DNA of 64,000 nt. Source: Macrophomina tecta (Eukaryota > Ascomycota > Dothideomycetes > Botryosphaeriales > Botryosphaeriaceae). Position 1 is the stretch's first letter, and each line of letters starts with the position of its first letter. A program made the position numbers and the translations under genes. The notes under the pieces were generated by a model. It had not been told where the DNA came from, did no database searches, and was given only the letters and a program-made list of their open reading frames with translations. Below, piece after piece: positions 11,100 to 23,166 of the stretch. The DNA lies in contig JAKSGN010000043.1 in the NCBI GenBank assembly GCA_024180945.1, positions 1,240,001 through 1,304,000 on the forward strand, given 5' to 3'.

Positions 11100-11714
11100 A
11101 TGGGCGGCCCAAAGTGTGGTCAAGTCCTTGGAACTCCCGAACTCCTTGAGCTCATACTCCTTCACCTCCCCGCTCGTGACCGCCTACTCGCACACCGCGT
11201 CTGCCGGAGCTTCAACTGTCTCATCCGCACATCACCGACTATCAAGCAGGCCCTCTTTTTACAGCCTCTACCGGAGACAGCCGTCTCAAACCCCACCTCG
11301 CCCGCGCCCAAGCTCTTCAAGGCCAGAACCTGCGACCGGGCCGCTACTGAGTCGCGGGAGCGGAATCCTATACTCATTTCAGCCTTCTTGCCGTGGTTCA
11401 ACCGCAAGGCGTGGCGTGGGCTCTGCTTCGGTACCGGACTTGAGGCTCTCAAAGCTTTACCGCTCGCTGACCCCACTACTCGCTCCGCTTTTCTTCGGCC
11501 GGAAGCATCTTGGCGCCAGATGCTGATGGTCCAGCCACCTCTTACCTGCCTGGAGATTGCTCTATGTAACCATTTCACAGGGCGGCCACAGCCTAGGAGA
11601 TGCATCTGCCTCGACCAAGGCATAACCATGGGTACTCTGTACGATATCACCTGCCAGGAAGTGTTCGATCCATGCAAGTATGTCTCCTCCTTCTTCGTGC
11701 AGTGGCACAGCTAA
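11100..11714 (+). CDS. F-box domain protein
   Basis: A single ORF of 204 aa opens with an F-box: LGTPELLELILLHLPARDRL followed by HRVCRSFNCLIRTSP and IKQALFL (residues about 9-55), the Skp1-binding helix bundle. The rest has no repeats or known substrate-binding domain. Small F-box proteins of this layout are numerous in Dothideomycetes (family knowledge). It would act as a substrate adaptor of an SCF ubiquitin ligase. A canonical donor at 11678 (AA|GTATGT) with an acceptor at 11741 would replace the last 11 residues and move the stop to 11796, so the 3' end is provisional. The shadow ORF on the other strand is not a gene. Confidence 0.7.
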   Translation: MGGPKCGQVLGTPELLELILLHLPARDRLLAHRVCRSFNCLIRTSPTIKQALFLQPLPETAVSNPTSPAPKLFKARTCDRAATESRERNPILISAFLPWFNRKAWRGLCFGTGLEALKALPLADPTTRSAFLRPEASWRQMLMVQPPLTCLEIALCNHFTGRPQPRRCICLDQGITMGTLYDITCQEVFDPCKYVSSFFVQWHS

Positions 11715-11796
11715 GAGCGCAGAGTTGTCTTGCTAATTCAGTGTAGTATCTCTTGTGATCCCATCCGGATTGTTAAGCCACAAGGCGACGGTATGA

Positions 11797-12096
11797 TACA
11801 CTTTAGTGATGCATACGAGAAAAGAGAGGTGGCATGGCGGGATTTTAAAAGACAAGACGAGATCTGAGCAAACATCCCAGCAGCTTCCCTTCTGCGCACC
11901 TCTTATGACAGACACTAAATCCTCGATAGGTACCCTGCGTTCATGGGGGTGAATACGAGTGTGAATCCCCCGTGTATTCAGAAATAGAATAGCTTCAATA
12001 CTGCCGCAGGCCATGAAGCCATCATATGCGTCTTCTACCTGCCGCTACAGAGAACAGACACGTCTGAAATCTCTTGCTATCCCAAAGTATGCCGTT
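11797..12096. other. Convergent intergenic spacer
   Basis: Three hundred bases between convergent genes; nothing recognisable. Confidence 0.5.
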
Positions 12097-13046
12097 TCAC
12101 TTCTCCGCTGGCGCCTTTGCCGTCACGACCCACGCCTTCCAATCCAACACCACGTCCCCGTCGCCGTGCTGCTCCCTCAACGCCCGCTCAATAGCCGCAT
12201 TCAGCTCCGGCCCATACTTCTCCTTCTCTTCCTCGCTCCATAACTTCTCCGTAATAATCTTACACATCCCGCCATATACCTCACAAAACTCCTTTGCGCT
12301 TGCATGCTTTGTTTGATTTTCAAACGATTCGACTCTCACCTCCTCGAACCCAACGGCCTCGATCTCCCGCTCGAAGAACGCGCGCTCCTCCCACGCCTCC
12401 TCCGTCGCTGAGAACGAGTTGCAGAACTCCTTCCACGTCGGGAAAGCCGGCCCGTGGAGCGACCGCACCGCCGCCCCGACAACCGGAAACCAGCCCACCG
12501 ACTCCCAGATGGTGAAGCCGCAGACACCGGCGGGGCGGAGCACGCGGCGCCATTCGCTCAGGACGCGCCGTGGATCCGCGATGCCGACGAAGCCGAAGTT
12601 GGTGAGGACGTGCGTGAAGGTGTTGGAGGGGACGTCCATGTTCTGCGTGGGCGGCGCGAGAGATGAGCTTCAGCACCGCACGTTTTCCGGCACGGGGGTG
12701 GTGTGATGAGAGCGGCTGAAACACGTACCTGCGCATCGATGACTTTCGCGCTCGCGCCCTTCCACCCGTTCTCGTCGATGCGGCTTCGCACCGCGTCGAT
12801 CATGCTCGGCGAGATGTCACCGCACGTGTGCTGGATGCGGTCTTTGGCGTGGCTCGGCAGCGCGTCGTACAGGTTAACGGTCAGAATGCCCGTGCCGCAC
12901 GCGTTGTCAAGCGTGACGAGGTCGCCGGTGGTGGAGAGGCTGTCGGCATCGAGGCCCGCTTGTTTGATCAAATGAACGCTGAAGGGACCGGTCATGGTCT
13001 CGCCGGGCTTGTACTTTTTAGCGATCTTGGGGTCTTTCCAGTCCAT
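12097..13046 (-). CDS. Class I SAM-dependent methyltransferase
   Basis: Exons 13046-12729 and 12642-12097 (86 nt intron, GTACGT donor, CGCAG acceptor) encode 287 aa. Motif I is LDNACGTGILTVNL (residues about 47-60), motif II region is HTCGDISPSMIDAVRSRI, and after the splice come THVLTNFGFVGIADP and LRPAGVCGFTIWESVGW, matching the post-I, IV and V strands of a Rossmann-type methyltransferase (Methyltransf_11/25). The first residues MDWKDPKIAKKYK are a typical start in fungal small-molecule methyltransferases. Substrate unknown and no biosynthetic cluster surrounds it. The 5' exon uses C-ending codons while the last 60 codons are largely G-ending. Confidence 0.85.
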
Positions 13047-13742
13047 GATGGCGGTATTGCGTTGGGAAGTGATAGCCTGTTTCCGGTGTATGCTTTTTTC
13101 TAGATGTGGTCTTTGCGAAGGGGATGGCTGTGGTTCCGACTCCGACCCTTCCACTACCTGTATATGTACTCAAGTGGATGGCTACCTCTCGGGCACTATT
13201 TTGCAAGCCATAGCTGATGGTATGGCACGCCATAATCCTTCTCCAATCCTTCCAGCTAAATGTTGGGGAAAGCGTGTACTGTGCCTCATTTAAAGCCTTC
13301 CGTAATGTCTCCGGTTGGTGTGACTTATGTCTCCGGGGTCACGTGATCGCAATCCTTTCTCTGGAAATGTCCTTCGAGAGGTGGTTATTAGTGAGGTTAT
13401 TAGGTCTGACTCTTGTAACAATTTTGTTCGCGGGTGATGGAAATGCCTCGATTGTGGTGGTGAAAAGGACCCCAGTGATACACACAGTGTGAATGATCTC
13501 CGTAGAAGCAAGATGTTCGCCTGTCATTATTTTTTTTTTTTTTTTGCAGTAAACCTTGATTTGCCCATAAAGCTAACACCAGATAAACGAACACTACCAC
13601 CCTCTTTCACCATCCCAATCAGCCGCCTCAGGAGAAACAATCATTACCAATCCTGTCCACCACCCTCACCACAACACCTACTCTCACTCACAAACGTTCT
13701 CCACAGCCCCCAAAAACATTGTCACCACTTTCACTCATGCTC
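13047..13742. other. Intergenic region
   Basis: Tandemly oriented minus-strand neighbours flank 696 bp holding the methyltransferase promoter and a poly-T run at about 13528-13546. No gene seen. Confidence 0.5.
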
Positions 13743-14790
13743 CTACTCGTCATCATCTGTCCCCCTCCTCCCCACCGCAACCTCCTCCCCCGCCACCCCC
13801 ACCGCATACTCCTCTGCATTCCCATTCTCCGCCTCCACAAACCTGCGCACATGCTCCGGCACCGCCAACGCCTCGCCGCCGCCCTGATATCCCGCCGGCA
13901 CCGGCTCGCCAAAGGTCTCCCAAACAGGCACAACACCCGCCCATACCTTCCCCACCACATCCCTATTCCTCAAATCGGCCCTCTCGTCCTTCGGCGGGCC
14001 AGTCCGGGCCTTGGCGGTCGCCGCCGCGATCGCCACCTTCAAGATGCGCGTGGACTGCATCTCGGCGCTCGTCGGCGGGGTGCGGGTGTGCTGCCAGCGG
14101 CCGGGCAGGACGGAGTCGGTGATGAGCTGCATGGCGTAGAGGGCTTCGGGGTTGGGGGTTTTGGTAGCGTCTTCAGAGGAAGGGGGCAGGAACGACGGCA
14201 GGACGGTGGCGTGGCCGAAGAGGATGGCGCTGCGGTAGTTGTAGCTGTGGCTGAAGGGGGAGAGGGCGAGGACGAGGCCGTCGAGCTTGGTGGCGGTGAT
14301 AGTCACGGGGAGGCCTTGGCCTTGGCCGGAGGAAGAGGTGACAATCATGATACGGCTGGAGACGTAGCCATGCAGGTAGAGATGCGGCGACGCATCGTGC
14401 TCATAGGTGCCGATCTGGCCGATCATGGGGAGGCTGACGGGGAAAGGCGACGAGGGGTCGACGAAGGAGACGTGGAGGACGCTGGTGGTGTTGATGAGGT
14501 TGTGAATGGTTTCGGTGTCGTAGGTTCCTTTGGTGGGGAGGAGGGTCAGTTTGGTTCTTGGCCTGTTCCCAACCTGATGTGATTCCACGCTTGTAAAGCA
14601 ACGGCAGAAGAGAAGAGGTGGAGGGAAATGAGGGTGAATCCAAGAGTATACCAAGGTGTACACCATGCATGAATGAGACCGGAAGCTTCCGGAACATAAC
14701 ATCATCTTTCAGAAACTCTCCGCTGTACATACCTCTCTCCTTATGCCGATTGAACTTCGCATACGGCGTCTGAACGTACTCGTCTCCCAT
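13743..14790 (-). CDS. FMN-binding split-barrel (pyridoxamine-5'-phosphate oxidase-like) protein
   Basis: Exon 1, 14790-14733, encodes MGDEYVQTPYAKFNRHKER; a 205 nt intron follows; exon 2, 14527-13743, completes 280 aa. After the splice the protein reads GTYDTETIHNLINTTSVLHV, then SLPMIGQI and YLHGYVSSRIM, then LALSPFSHSYNYRSAILFGHA. This is the pattern of the NimA-like/PNPOx-like flavin reductase fold, where an FMN-binding split beta-barrel is built from these strands. Bacterial and fungal members reduce flavins, heme or nitro compounds; this one has no assigned substrate. The C-terminal 70 residues are charged and low complexity. C-ending codons dominate the barrel region and G-ending codons the tail. 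Confidence 0.8.
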
Positions 14791-15674
14791 GTTGTCTTAG
14801 TCTCTCAAATCTCACTTCCTCTGAAAAATAAAAAAAAATTCCAGCGCGCGTCAGCAACGAGAAGAACGCAACAAGGAAGCTCAATGACCATCTCCAACCA
14901 GTATCCAGACACACATCTTTATACCAAGAAACCAACCACCACGTGTGCTCAGAAAACAGTCACACAAGTTCCACCACCCAGACCGCAGTCATCATGCGTG
15001 TCACCGGGTGGCTGTAGGAAGACGTCAGAAGCAATGCAAGCACGCCGAAAGAGAGGACTACAGGTCGCCAGATGTTCGAACGCTACCCCACTCCTAGCCC
15101 GACCCCGCGTCCAATAGCCCGAAGCGGTAAGCAGATAAGCAAGAGCTTAACAAACGCAGGCTTGATGATTGGACGGCGGGGCGGCCAACACCAACAACAA
15201 AAGCCCGCCGTTGACGCCGTTCGAGTATGGCGGCTGGATCGTACTTCGGTCGCGTGGTACCGGGGACGGGCGGCGGCGGTGATGAGGAAAACGGGTTCGT
15301 GTGGCGCCAAGGGCGCGCGACGAGATATTGTGTCGATCTGATTGCTTGCGATGAGTCAATCCTTACGGAGAAGCACGATTCCGGGATTGAGTCTATCCCG
15401 AACCCGAAGGTTGTGATAGAACGAGTATGGATTTTGATTGAAGCTTTCCTCGAGATCGCACTCCTGAATCTGACGCACGCAAGCCTATGAAAATGCCCAG
15501 GATCGCTAGTCTATCAAGATGGTAACGACGCTCACCAAAAGAAATAAGAGGAAACGACTCCCCGGAATAATCCACCTATGCTCATATATCCATGTCCAAA
15601 GACCTCGAACCACATCATCAACAATTATCAGAGAAAAAGATGCTGGTTCTCGCGAGCGCCCGGCCCAATCCATC
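14791..15674. other. Intergenic region
   Basis: About 880 bp containing the upstream region of the flavoprotein gene and the 3' flank of the HECT ligase. No coding signal seen. Confidence 0.5.
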
Positions 15675-18600
15675 TTACGACAGATCAAATCCAGCGCCAG
15701 AATTGACAGCATAAAGCAGCTTCTCTCTCAGAGTCTGTTCGTCCTTGTACAGCGGCAACTTGAGCAGATTGACACAAGTACTCGTGCTCGGCAATCTCGA
15801 GGTATCATGGCCAGCATCCCTAATACTGAACCTCGGATTCAAGCTCCCGAAGCCCAGCAGCGGAGCTCTCGGTGTGCTCGTCACGAACTTGAGCACCGCA
15901 CGCCTCTCGTCGTCCGACAAGCTTTCCATGACGCGCCAGAAAAGCTGCACACTCGGATGCTCCAGGCCGTCGTCGCCGATGACGTAGAGACCGCCGTACT
16001 GGGTGTTACGACGAAGATCCTGGACATCGATGCTGCTGGACGTCCCGCCAATCAGGGTCTGAAGCTCAGACTGGTTGAACATGCTGAGCCAAGACGGAGA
16101 GATCATCGTAGACAATCCGCGGAGGAAGGCAGCAGTCTGCGCGTGTGGCTGGATCTGGAGACGGTGGCGTGCGACGTACGATATATACACGAGGCGATTC
16201 TCGTTGGTGACGGGAATGTTGGCGCCGTCTGGGATGAGCTCCCTGGTGACCGTGATCTGCCTTCCGGTTCTGGGATCCTTACGAATGACGTCGGTAATGG
16301 TAAAATAGAGCGACAGGTCTTCTTCAACGTTTCCCGGATAGTTCTTCAGCTTGAGAAGACCCTGGTAGAGATCTTCGTCGAGATCACGCAGGTCGTTGAG
16401 ATTCGCGCGGTAGCCAGATTCCTTGGCCGCTGAGTTCGTGCCCCCTGTCAATGACCACTTGAGCAAGAAGAAAGGAGCAAAGTTAATGTCAACGAGGATT
16501 CCTTCGTAGAGGCACTTTCCGACGATACGACCGAGAAACTCGTAGCGTTTCAAGAGGTCATTGACCGTCTCTTTAAAGAGTTTGCTGTCTTCGCTGAGCC
16601 CAGCATCGCGGAGGACTTCCTTCTGATGTTCCACTGCGGATGGATTTGGGTACAGTAAATGAGCATCGTTCTCCACGAACAGATCGATACCGCTCTCTGC
16701 TGGTGCAAAAGCCTGGCTGGTGACACTGGTAAGGAACTCCTTGGTAACGCCACCTCCGTCAATACCTGCCTCAACCGTGTCGAACTGGTCCACAAAGGTG
16801 ATTTGAATGGGTTCTTTCAACGCTTCTCCTAGTTGGTAGAACTGGTTAAAGGCGTCTTCGAACTCATTCTTTCGTCTAATCTTAGCATGATGTCTCTCGA
16901 TTGGGTCACGCGAGTGGAGATCGTGCATCATCAACATTCGCCATTGATCCGGATCGATGCGCCCGTGCCTCCTCTTCATCTGATCCAGGCGGACAAACTC
17001 CCGAAAGATCTGTACGCGTTTTGTGAAGTCGATGAAAAAGGGCATATTCTGCAGAATTTCCAAGCGCGGTGCAACAAGTTGGAGATACCGCTTGCGGCTG
17101 GCTTTTCTCTGCTGCATTTGCAGCCTGTCAAGATGCCGTGCTTGTTCGGTTCTTCTTGCGCCAATGACACTTTGACGCTCTACAACTTGTAAGCCGTCCA
17201 TGTCCTGACCCGTCTCTTGCCCGCCTTCTTCGTCATCCTCTTCTTGAATCCTGTTACGGTTCTCTTCTTCTTCCACGACTGCCGAAATGAAGCCGCTCAT
17301 GTCGAATCGCGAAGTCATTAGCCAGTGATCCTTTGGCAAGAACTTGCGCCGAGAGTCTCTTTCATACACCATTCTCAATAGTCCGGTGACCAACCCCTTG
17401 ACATAATCAAGGCTCATTCCTGTAATGCCACCTATCGAGTGCTGTTCGGGTTTGCGGTCTTCCTGAGAAGTCCCTGCAGTCTCATTGGAGGTTGATGATA
17501 GCCTGAAGAATTCTCTAAGTCCACCAGAAGACGAACTGTCGCGCTGGTCGTCACCAAGGATCTCCGAAGCGTTGAAGTACATGGTGAAACCAAGATTCTT
17601 GAGGAAAATAGTAAGATCTCGGACATCAGCCAAAGGAAGAGCGTTCTCTCGGGTTCGCGATGATCTTATGCCACTGTCGATTTCCATGACATTACCTCCC
17701 GAAAAGAACTCGTCATCATCCATCACCTTCAATACGAATATGTAGAGTTCCAGGAAGATTAGAATAACCTGCCACTCTTTGGTGATTTTTGCATTCTCGG
17801 CCTCAGCACTCGTTGGAGCTTGCCAACGGTTGGCAGTAGGGATATTCTTCCTGTCCTTCAATAGTTCGATAGCAGCTTTCGAATCATGTGAGATCTTCTG
17901 CACCACGCTAGTAGCGCGGACGGCTTGCCAGAAGTACTTGATTGCCGGGGTGCTGCGAACCTCGCTGGAGCCAAGGTAAAGCCACATGCGGATCTCGTCG
18001 CCTCGACGGGGGAAGAAGCGAATGAGTGTTAGAGCATAGCTAGCCAACTCTCGGGCATCATCGTCTAGTGAGCCGCTTGTCCTATCAGCAAGAAGACCTC
18101 GAATACTGTTTTCATCCACCAGAGATGTTATCTGCTCTTGCAGGAAGGGACCGAGCGTCATGCGTTGGACAACCTGCTTCCTGTCGCTACTGTCGTCATC
18201 ACCGTCTCCAATCGAGGCAGTGTCAAGACTGACATCATCGGCTACAGATGAGAGAAGATTCGAAACGACAGTGACGAAGTCTTTCTGAGAGGAGTAGTCA
18301 TGTGCGTTCCGGAAATTGTGAGCATGCCTGTGGCAGTAGATGAATGTACCAAGTAAGCGCACGCGGCTTTCGGTACTCAATTCATACTTATTAAGCCTTG
18401 ACGTCCGCACGAGCTCGGCAACAGAATGGGCAAGGAGCTTAACATTTAAGCTCGCTGCTATTTGATCAAGCCACTGTCGTCCAGTCGTGCCCGCACAGGA
18501 GAAGGCATCGCCACTGCTCAACACTTCCAGGGCTAGATAGTGGCCGGCGAAAGCTTCATACGCCTGCTCGGTATTGGCATGAAATTTGTTGAGGGGCCCA

Positions 18601-19468
18601 ATGACAGTCGCAAACAAGGCTTCGTGCGCCTTTTTCTGTGCTTCTCCTTGGGAGAGATCTGGTGCGGATGGATGCAGTTAGCGCCTAGCAATGATGCCAA
18701 CTCAGGAGTGATAACGTACCACCCTCGAAAGCCTCTCTTGTCAAGAGCGCCACCGTTTGGTAGTAAAGAAAGGATTTAGTGGCCACTTCCTTGGGTATTA
18801 ATTCGTTTAGGAAGCATAACGTCCGAAGGGACGGTAGGACGGCCGGATCCTCAAGCACCGTTGAAGCGGCGTTTTTCCCGTGTTTCATTTCTCCAGCACG
18901 CGTTCGTGAACCCGCAGATAGTATGGTTAGATGGCGACTCAGTGTACCCAGCACGGCCTCCTGAAGGCGCAAGTATGCCATCGGCCACGGGCCTCCAGTG
19001 AAGGCTGATACCATGGCGCGATTGCAATAGCGGTTGAGGCGCGTATGATCTTTCTCGTTGCGGAGGTTCATAAAGAGGAGCAGGCGCTGGAGTTGTAGGA
19101 ATGCATCTTGTTCCGAGGTGTACGGCGAACTTGCATCAGCTACCCGGTCAGACAGGTCAGCTTCCACCAGTAATGATGGGAATTACGCTTGTTGGCCACT
19201 CACCCTGGCTTTCCAGCTCATCCCATTCTCTCCTAATCTGGTCGTACAGGGTGCGACGACAGGCATGGCCACGCCAGACCTTCTGGATCTTCCTGGTAGC
19301 GTGCAGGCGGTCTCGCTCACGCTGGCGCTGAGCTCTCTCCTGCTGTGCGCTTTGTACGGCGGCCTGCGAGCCTTGTCCCTGCCCGACGGCGGCGAAAGGG
19401 TTGGATACGCGGCCGGAGAGATTCACCTGGCGCGGGCGGCGCGAGGAGCCGGTGAAAGTTTGGAACAT
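15675..19468 (-). CDS. HUL5: HECT-type E3 ubiquitin ligase, Hul5/UBE3C family
   Basis: Exons 19468-19204, 19139-18720 and 18658-15675 encode 1222 aa. The start MFQTFTGSSRRPRQVNLSGR and the following IQ-type helix (TRKIQKVWRGHACRR, about residues 56-70) are characteristic of UBE3C/Hul5. The C-terminal 350 residues form a complete HECT domain, with DGGGVTKEFLTSV in the N-lobe, YVSYVARHRLQ-like helices, GLEHPSVQLFWRV, RAPLLGFGSLNPRF, and the catalytic cysteine in STSTCVNLLKLP followed by a short hydrophobic tail. Hul5 associates with the proteasome and extends ubiquitin chains (E4 activity) on misfolded proteins in yeast. The long third exon is uninterrupted, which argues that the local assembly is of good quality. 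Confidence 0.93.
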
Positions 19469-20296
19469 GGCAAACTGCGATGGCACGATGCTACCGGCGG
19501 GCAGCTTGCGCGCAGGAGCTTGCGTGGGGCTTCCAGCTGGGCGAAGTGAGGAGCGAGGCGAGCGAGGATCGAAGGGGCTTTGCGGATGTCAGGGTGACGG
19601 CATGCTCGCGAAGGGCGGTCACAGCTCGGAGGGAGAAATCGCGGGCGAGAGAAGGATGGTGGGCAGTTGATGGGTGTTCGGAAGGCCTCCAGAGCTGGTT
19701 GACCGTCATCGTTGCCACGCTCGCGGGCCATCTCCGGCCCTCGACCTATCTTATCACCTCCGACGCCGCTCTTCCCTCCGCAAACCTCCGCCTAGTCCCG
19801 TCCTCTCCAACACGAGCTTACGAATCATACACACATTCCCGCCGCCCGTCTCGCCATCCTGCTGGGCCTTGTAAAGCAACAGTAAAGCAGCAGTAAAGCG
19901 TCAATCGAAGCCCTCAAATCGGCCTGTGTCTCCGTTACCTTCGCCCATCCCAGCGTAGCTCAATGTGCTGCATTCGTGTATCATCGGTTGCACTCTGACT
20001 TGGTATTCGATCATATTCCATTGACTACGCAACCCATCCTAGACCCGTGCCCCAGCACGCTGAATAAATAACACCAGAGTTACTTTGTCACCATAATGCT
20101 GTGTAATGGGCGAGCGTCATCCGACAAAGACCCACAAAGGCGCTTTCTGGACGACGGCACGCCCGCAAGAGCACCAGGACCCAATTGAGCAAAGACGAGT
20201 GCATTAAGATAATTGGCTGTACGATTGTAATAACCAGGGAAACAGATGCCAGACAGCCAGTCCAGAGCGAGGCAAGCTCACCGTCTAATCCCCCAT
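19469..20296. other. Intergenic region upstream of the HECT ligase
   Basis: Contains the HECT gene promoter and the 3' flank of the next minus-strand gene. Several ORFs overlap antisense but none resembles a family. Confidence 0.5.
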
Positions 20297-21050
20297 TTAG
20301 ACGGCCCACGAAGACTTGTTCGCGTTGTTTTTGTCACGGCTCTTCTTGCATTCGCACCACACAGCTGTGCAAACAGCCGTGGGCAGTGCGGTCGCAGCCG
20401 GAATGCCGACCCCAGCCACAGCAATGACGAGACCCTGCCCGTCCGCGCGGTTCGCCAGGGCGCCGAAGTAGGCCTCCGGGCAGCTCTCCGTCCAAGGACT
20501 TACGGGTCTACAGTGACCGCCCCTGTGCGCAATAAGTTCAGCAGAGCCATCAGCGCGAACAACGATCGTCATATGCTTTTTCTTCTGGTTGTGATATTGG
20601 TCATTCTTTTCCATTCCACACAGTCAGCGCATCTGCGTCTTCGATACGCCAAAATATTTGATATACTTACGATGGAATCATCCACGACATGTTTTGGATT
20701 CTTCAAATTCGGAACCCAGATAGGATTCCAGATAGCGCCGCCCCACCTCTGCTCCGGCAAATAGCTCCTACGTCCTCACGCGTGTACTCGGATAAATTTT
20801 GTTTCATCGAGGGTGTCTCTTTGTTGCCTGCTGCCGTCATCCGAGCGCCCCTCGTCCAGCCTAGGGGGCCTTGCTGGCTATCCCGGCGGCTCCCAGTCAT
20901 CGGTGACTCCGTCAGTTCTCTGTTTGGACCTGGTCAGCACCGTCGTACTTTCTGAGCCGATATTTCCTCCATGCGGATTGCGGCTTCGTCGGAAGGGGGA
21001 GCCAACTTACCATGTTGGATTGTGCTTAGTTCGGTGTCCGCGCGCGGCAT
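20297..21050 (-). CDS. Unrecognised protein, gene with an apparent 1-nt frameshift
   Basis: Three exons are supported by strong splice sites: 21050-21011 (MPRADTELSTIQH, donor GTAAGT), 20929-20671 (donor GTAAGT, branch GCTGAC) and 20605-20297. Exon 2 changes frame internally. It starts GPNRELTESPMTGSRRD and runs to LSEYTRED, after which the next plausible coding frame reads YLPEQRWGGAIWNPIWVPN, then LKNPKHVVDDSI, shifted by one base near 20768-20777. The summed exons are 608 nt, one short of 203 codons. Exon 3 encodes a hydrophilic start, a sheet-like segment (HMTIVVRADGSAELIAH), a Cys/Gly/Ala-rich middle and a basic tail. Function unknown. Either a real pseudogenising deletion or a sequencing error. 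Confidence 0.5.
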
Positions 21051-23166
21051 ATGAGATTGGGAGAAGATTTCCTTGATCAGGAGGGCCGCGAGAGGGGTTT
21101 CTCCCAGAGCAGATGCTTGCTACACACGAATTGAGGACCAGGTTGCAGCTTCGGCTCGTATATGGCCAACGGTAGCCCGGTTTCAAGGGGAGAACAACGA
21201 CCGCTTTCTGATTTGAGCCTCAGTATGGGCGCCACAAGCCCGATGAGAGGTTGGTTACACTAGGACCATAGTGTAAAATAAACCCTCTGGTCTGCGAGAG
21301 CTCTGTTTCCTGACCCTATGTTCACTCCACGAGGTGTGTTCATATAATGGAGGAATTCAACCCTACTCTGGCAAGACCGGAAGCAAGTACTGACAGAAGA
21401 AGGTTCAAAAAAAAAAAAAAAAAAAAAAAGGTCGTTCGAACATCAATAGCGCGCTCACGCCACTAGAAGAACATGTGTAGGCCATTCGAGCACAACTCAT
21501 CTCTCTTTTTGATTCATGTCCCCAATATCCCTCTGTCAACGGATGGACAAAGGCAACAGCCTTACCAGCCTCAGGCCATTAAAAGGCCCCCACCACAACC
21601 ACAACGACCACCCGCACCGTCCGGTTCAGCCACGCTTGGCCCGAGCTCCACCCTCCCATGAACCCTTGCCAAGGATACCGTTTTTTGTCCGTTGGTGCGC
21701 TGCTAGTCGCGGGAGCGCGCACTCCCTGCCCGAACTAGCAAATAGTAGGTCGTGACGGACCGTACCGAACCGTACAGGCAGATACCCACATGCACACACC
21801 CCACCGACGACGTGCCAGCACATCAGTCAGCCCGTCCGTGCGCGGAAAATAATAAAGTGCTTGAACACCAATGGTCTTTCTGCATGGATAAACCCAGGAG
21901 GGGCGAAACAGAGCCAATGGCGGGGCGGGATCCACTCAAGCGGGTGAGGAGTCGAGGCGTTGTGGTCGGAAAGCTTTAAGGTACGGCCCGGTGCGCTAGA
22001 AGGTGGCTAGAAAGGCTTTTTGTGGGCGTTTTTTTTTTTTTTTTTGGGGGGGGGTGGGGGGGAGGCGTGAGCGAAATATTGCGAGTTAGTCTATCCACAT
22101 CAGACATACTAAGAAAGGGAGTGATGGACAAGCTCTTTGGAGCAATAATGAGCGAAATATTAGTGTTGCAATTCAAAATGCTGTAGAGCCATAGAGCAGC
22201 ACACACACGCACGGTATCTACGACGGGTCACCCGGGTTGTTGAATGATGAGCGTGCGGGCAAGCAACAAAGGGCAGAATCAATTCTCTGATGCAGATCCC
22301 GCCGACCCATCAGGTTTCTTCACCCAAAACAACTCCTGACTGATCCGCTACCCAATAGGGAGAAGAGAAGCGACGAAATTCCAGTCCCATAGGGACGCGA
22401 CCGATGTGATCAACAACAGAAAAAAAACTCCAATCGCTCGAATGACAGACTGTATGTACTTTCATCGTGGTCGTCATGTCGTGAGAAAGAGGTGAAGGAG
22501 AAGAACGAAAATGAAGAAGAAAAGACGATAGCCGCCCTGCCCAGTTCCCTCCCTTTTCGTTCGATGCTTTGATGCAGATTCGTAGGATACTTTGCGCTTT
22601 CAATCAGAAAGGGAAGAGCCAGAAAGAAGAAAAGGAAATAGCAATTTACAAGCCGCCCAAAAGCTCGTCGGTGGTGTTTCATTTGTTGGTATCATAATAA
22701 ATGCTTTGCCGGTCGCCAGCAGGCCCTTGGGCGACTATCTTTCCCAGAGAGACAGATGCGAAGAGGAAAAGAAGGGGACATCCGTTGCGCCGCCGGTATA
22801 TCCCTGGAAAAGCATGAGAGAGAAGATAGAATGAGAATCGTTAAGAATATCGTCAGATGTCGAGAATATCATGAAAATTGGTCGATTGTGGTCATCAAGA
22901 ATGGAACATATCTTGGGACAGCCGTTGGTCGTTGTCGTAAACAGAGGTCGTAAACAGTGGGGGGAAAAAAAATACCAGTATAGCGTGAGGAAGTCGTTAG
23001 GTTGAGGGTTCGTTCTCCTTGGTCTTCTTTTGGCGGAGGATGCATATTTTCCGGAGCCCCTCGCGGAGTCCATCTTGTTCTTTTTTATTTTCTTTTTTTC
23101 TTTGTACGCTCGATGCATCAGTGGCATGGAGCGACCCACGTGCCGTCGCGGTTGATGATCGAACCC
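21051..23166. other. Gene-poor region with homopolymer runs
   Basis: About 2.1 kb with no gene I can support. It contains a 23-A run (21407-21429), a CA/CCA-rich stretch around 21560-21660, and a 17-T run followed by G runs (22029-22059). Purine-rich segments occur near 22470-22640. Confidence 0.5.
21407..21429. repeat. poly-A homopolymer
   Basis: Twenty-three consecutive A. There is no adjacent coding relic or target-site duplication that would mark it as a retroposon tail. Confidence 0.85.

Noticed and set aside
20246..20764. 172-codon plus-strand ORF
   Set aside because: Opposite strand carries canonical introns and protein-like exons over the same interval.
21407..21429. poly-A run as the tail of a retroposed element
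   Set aside because: No upstream coding relic, no target-site duplication, and other homopolymers occur nearby.
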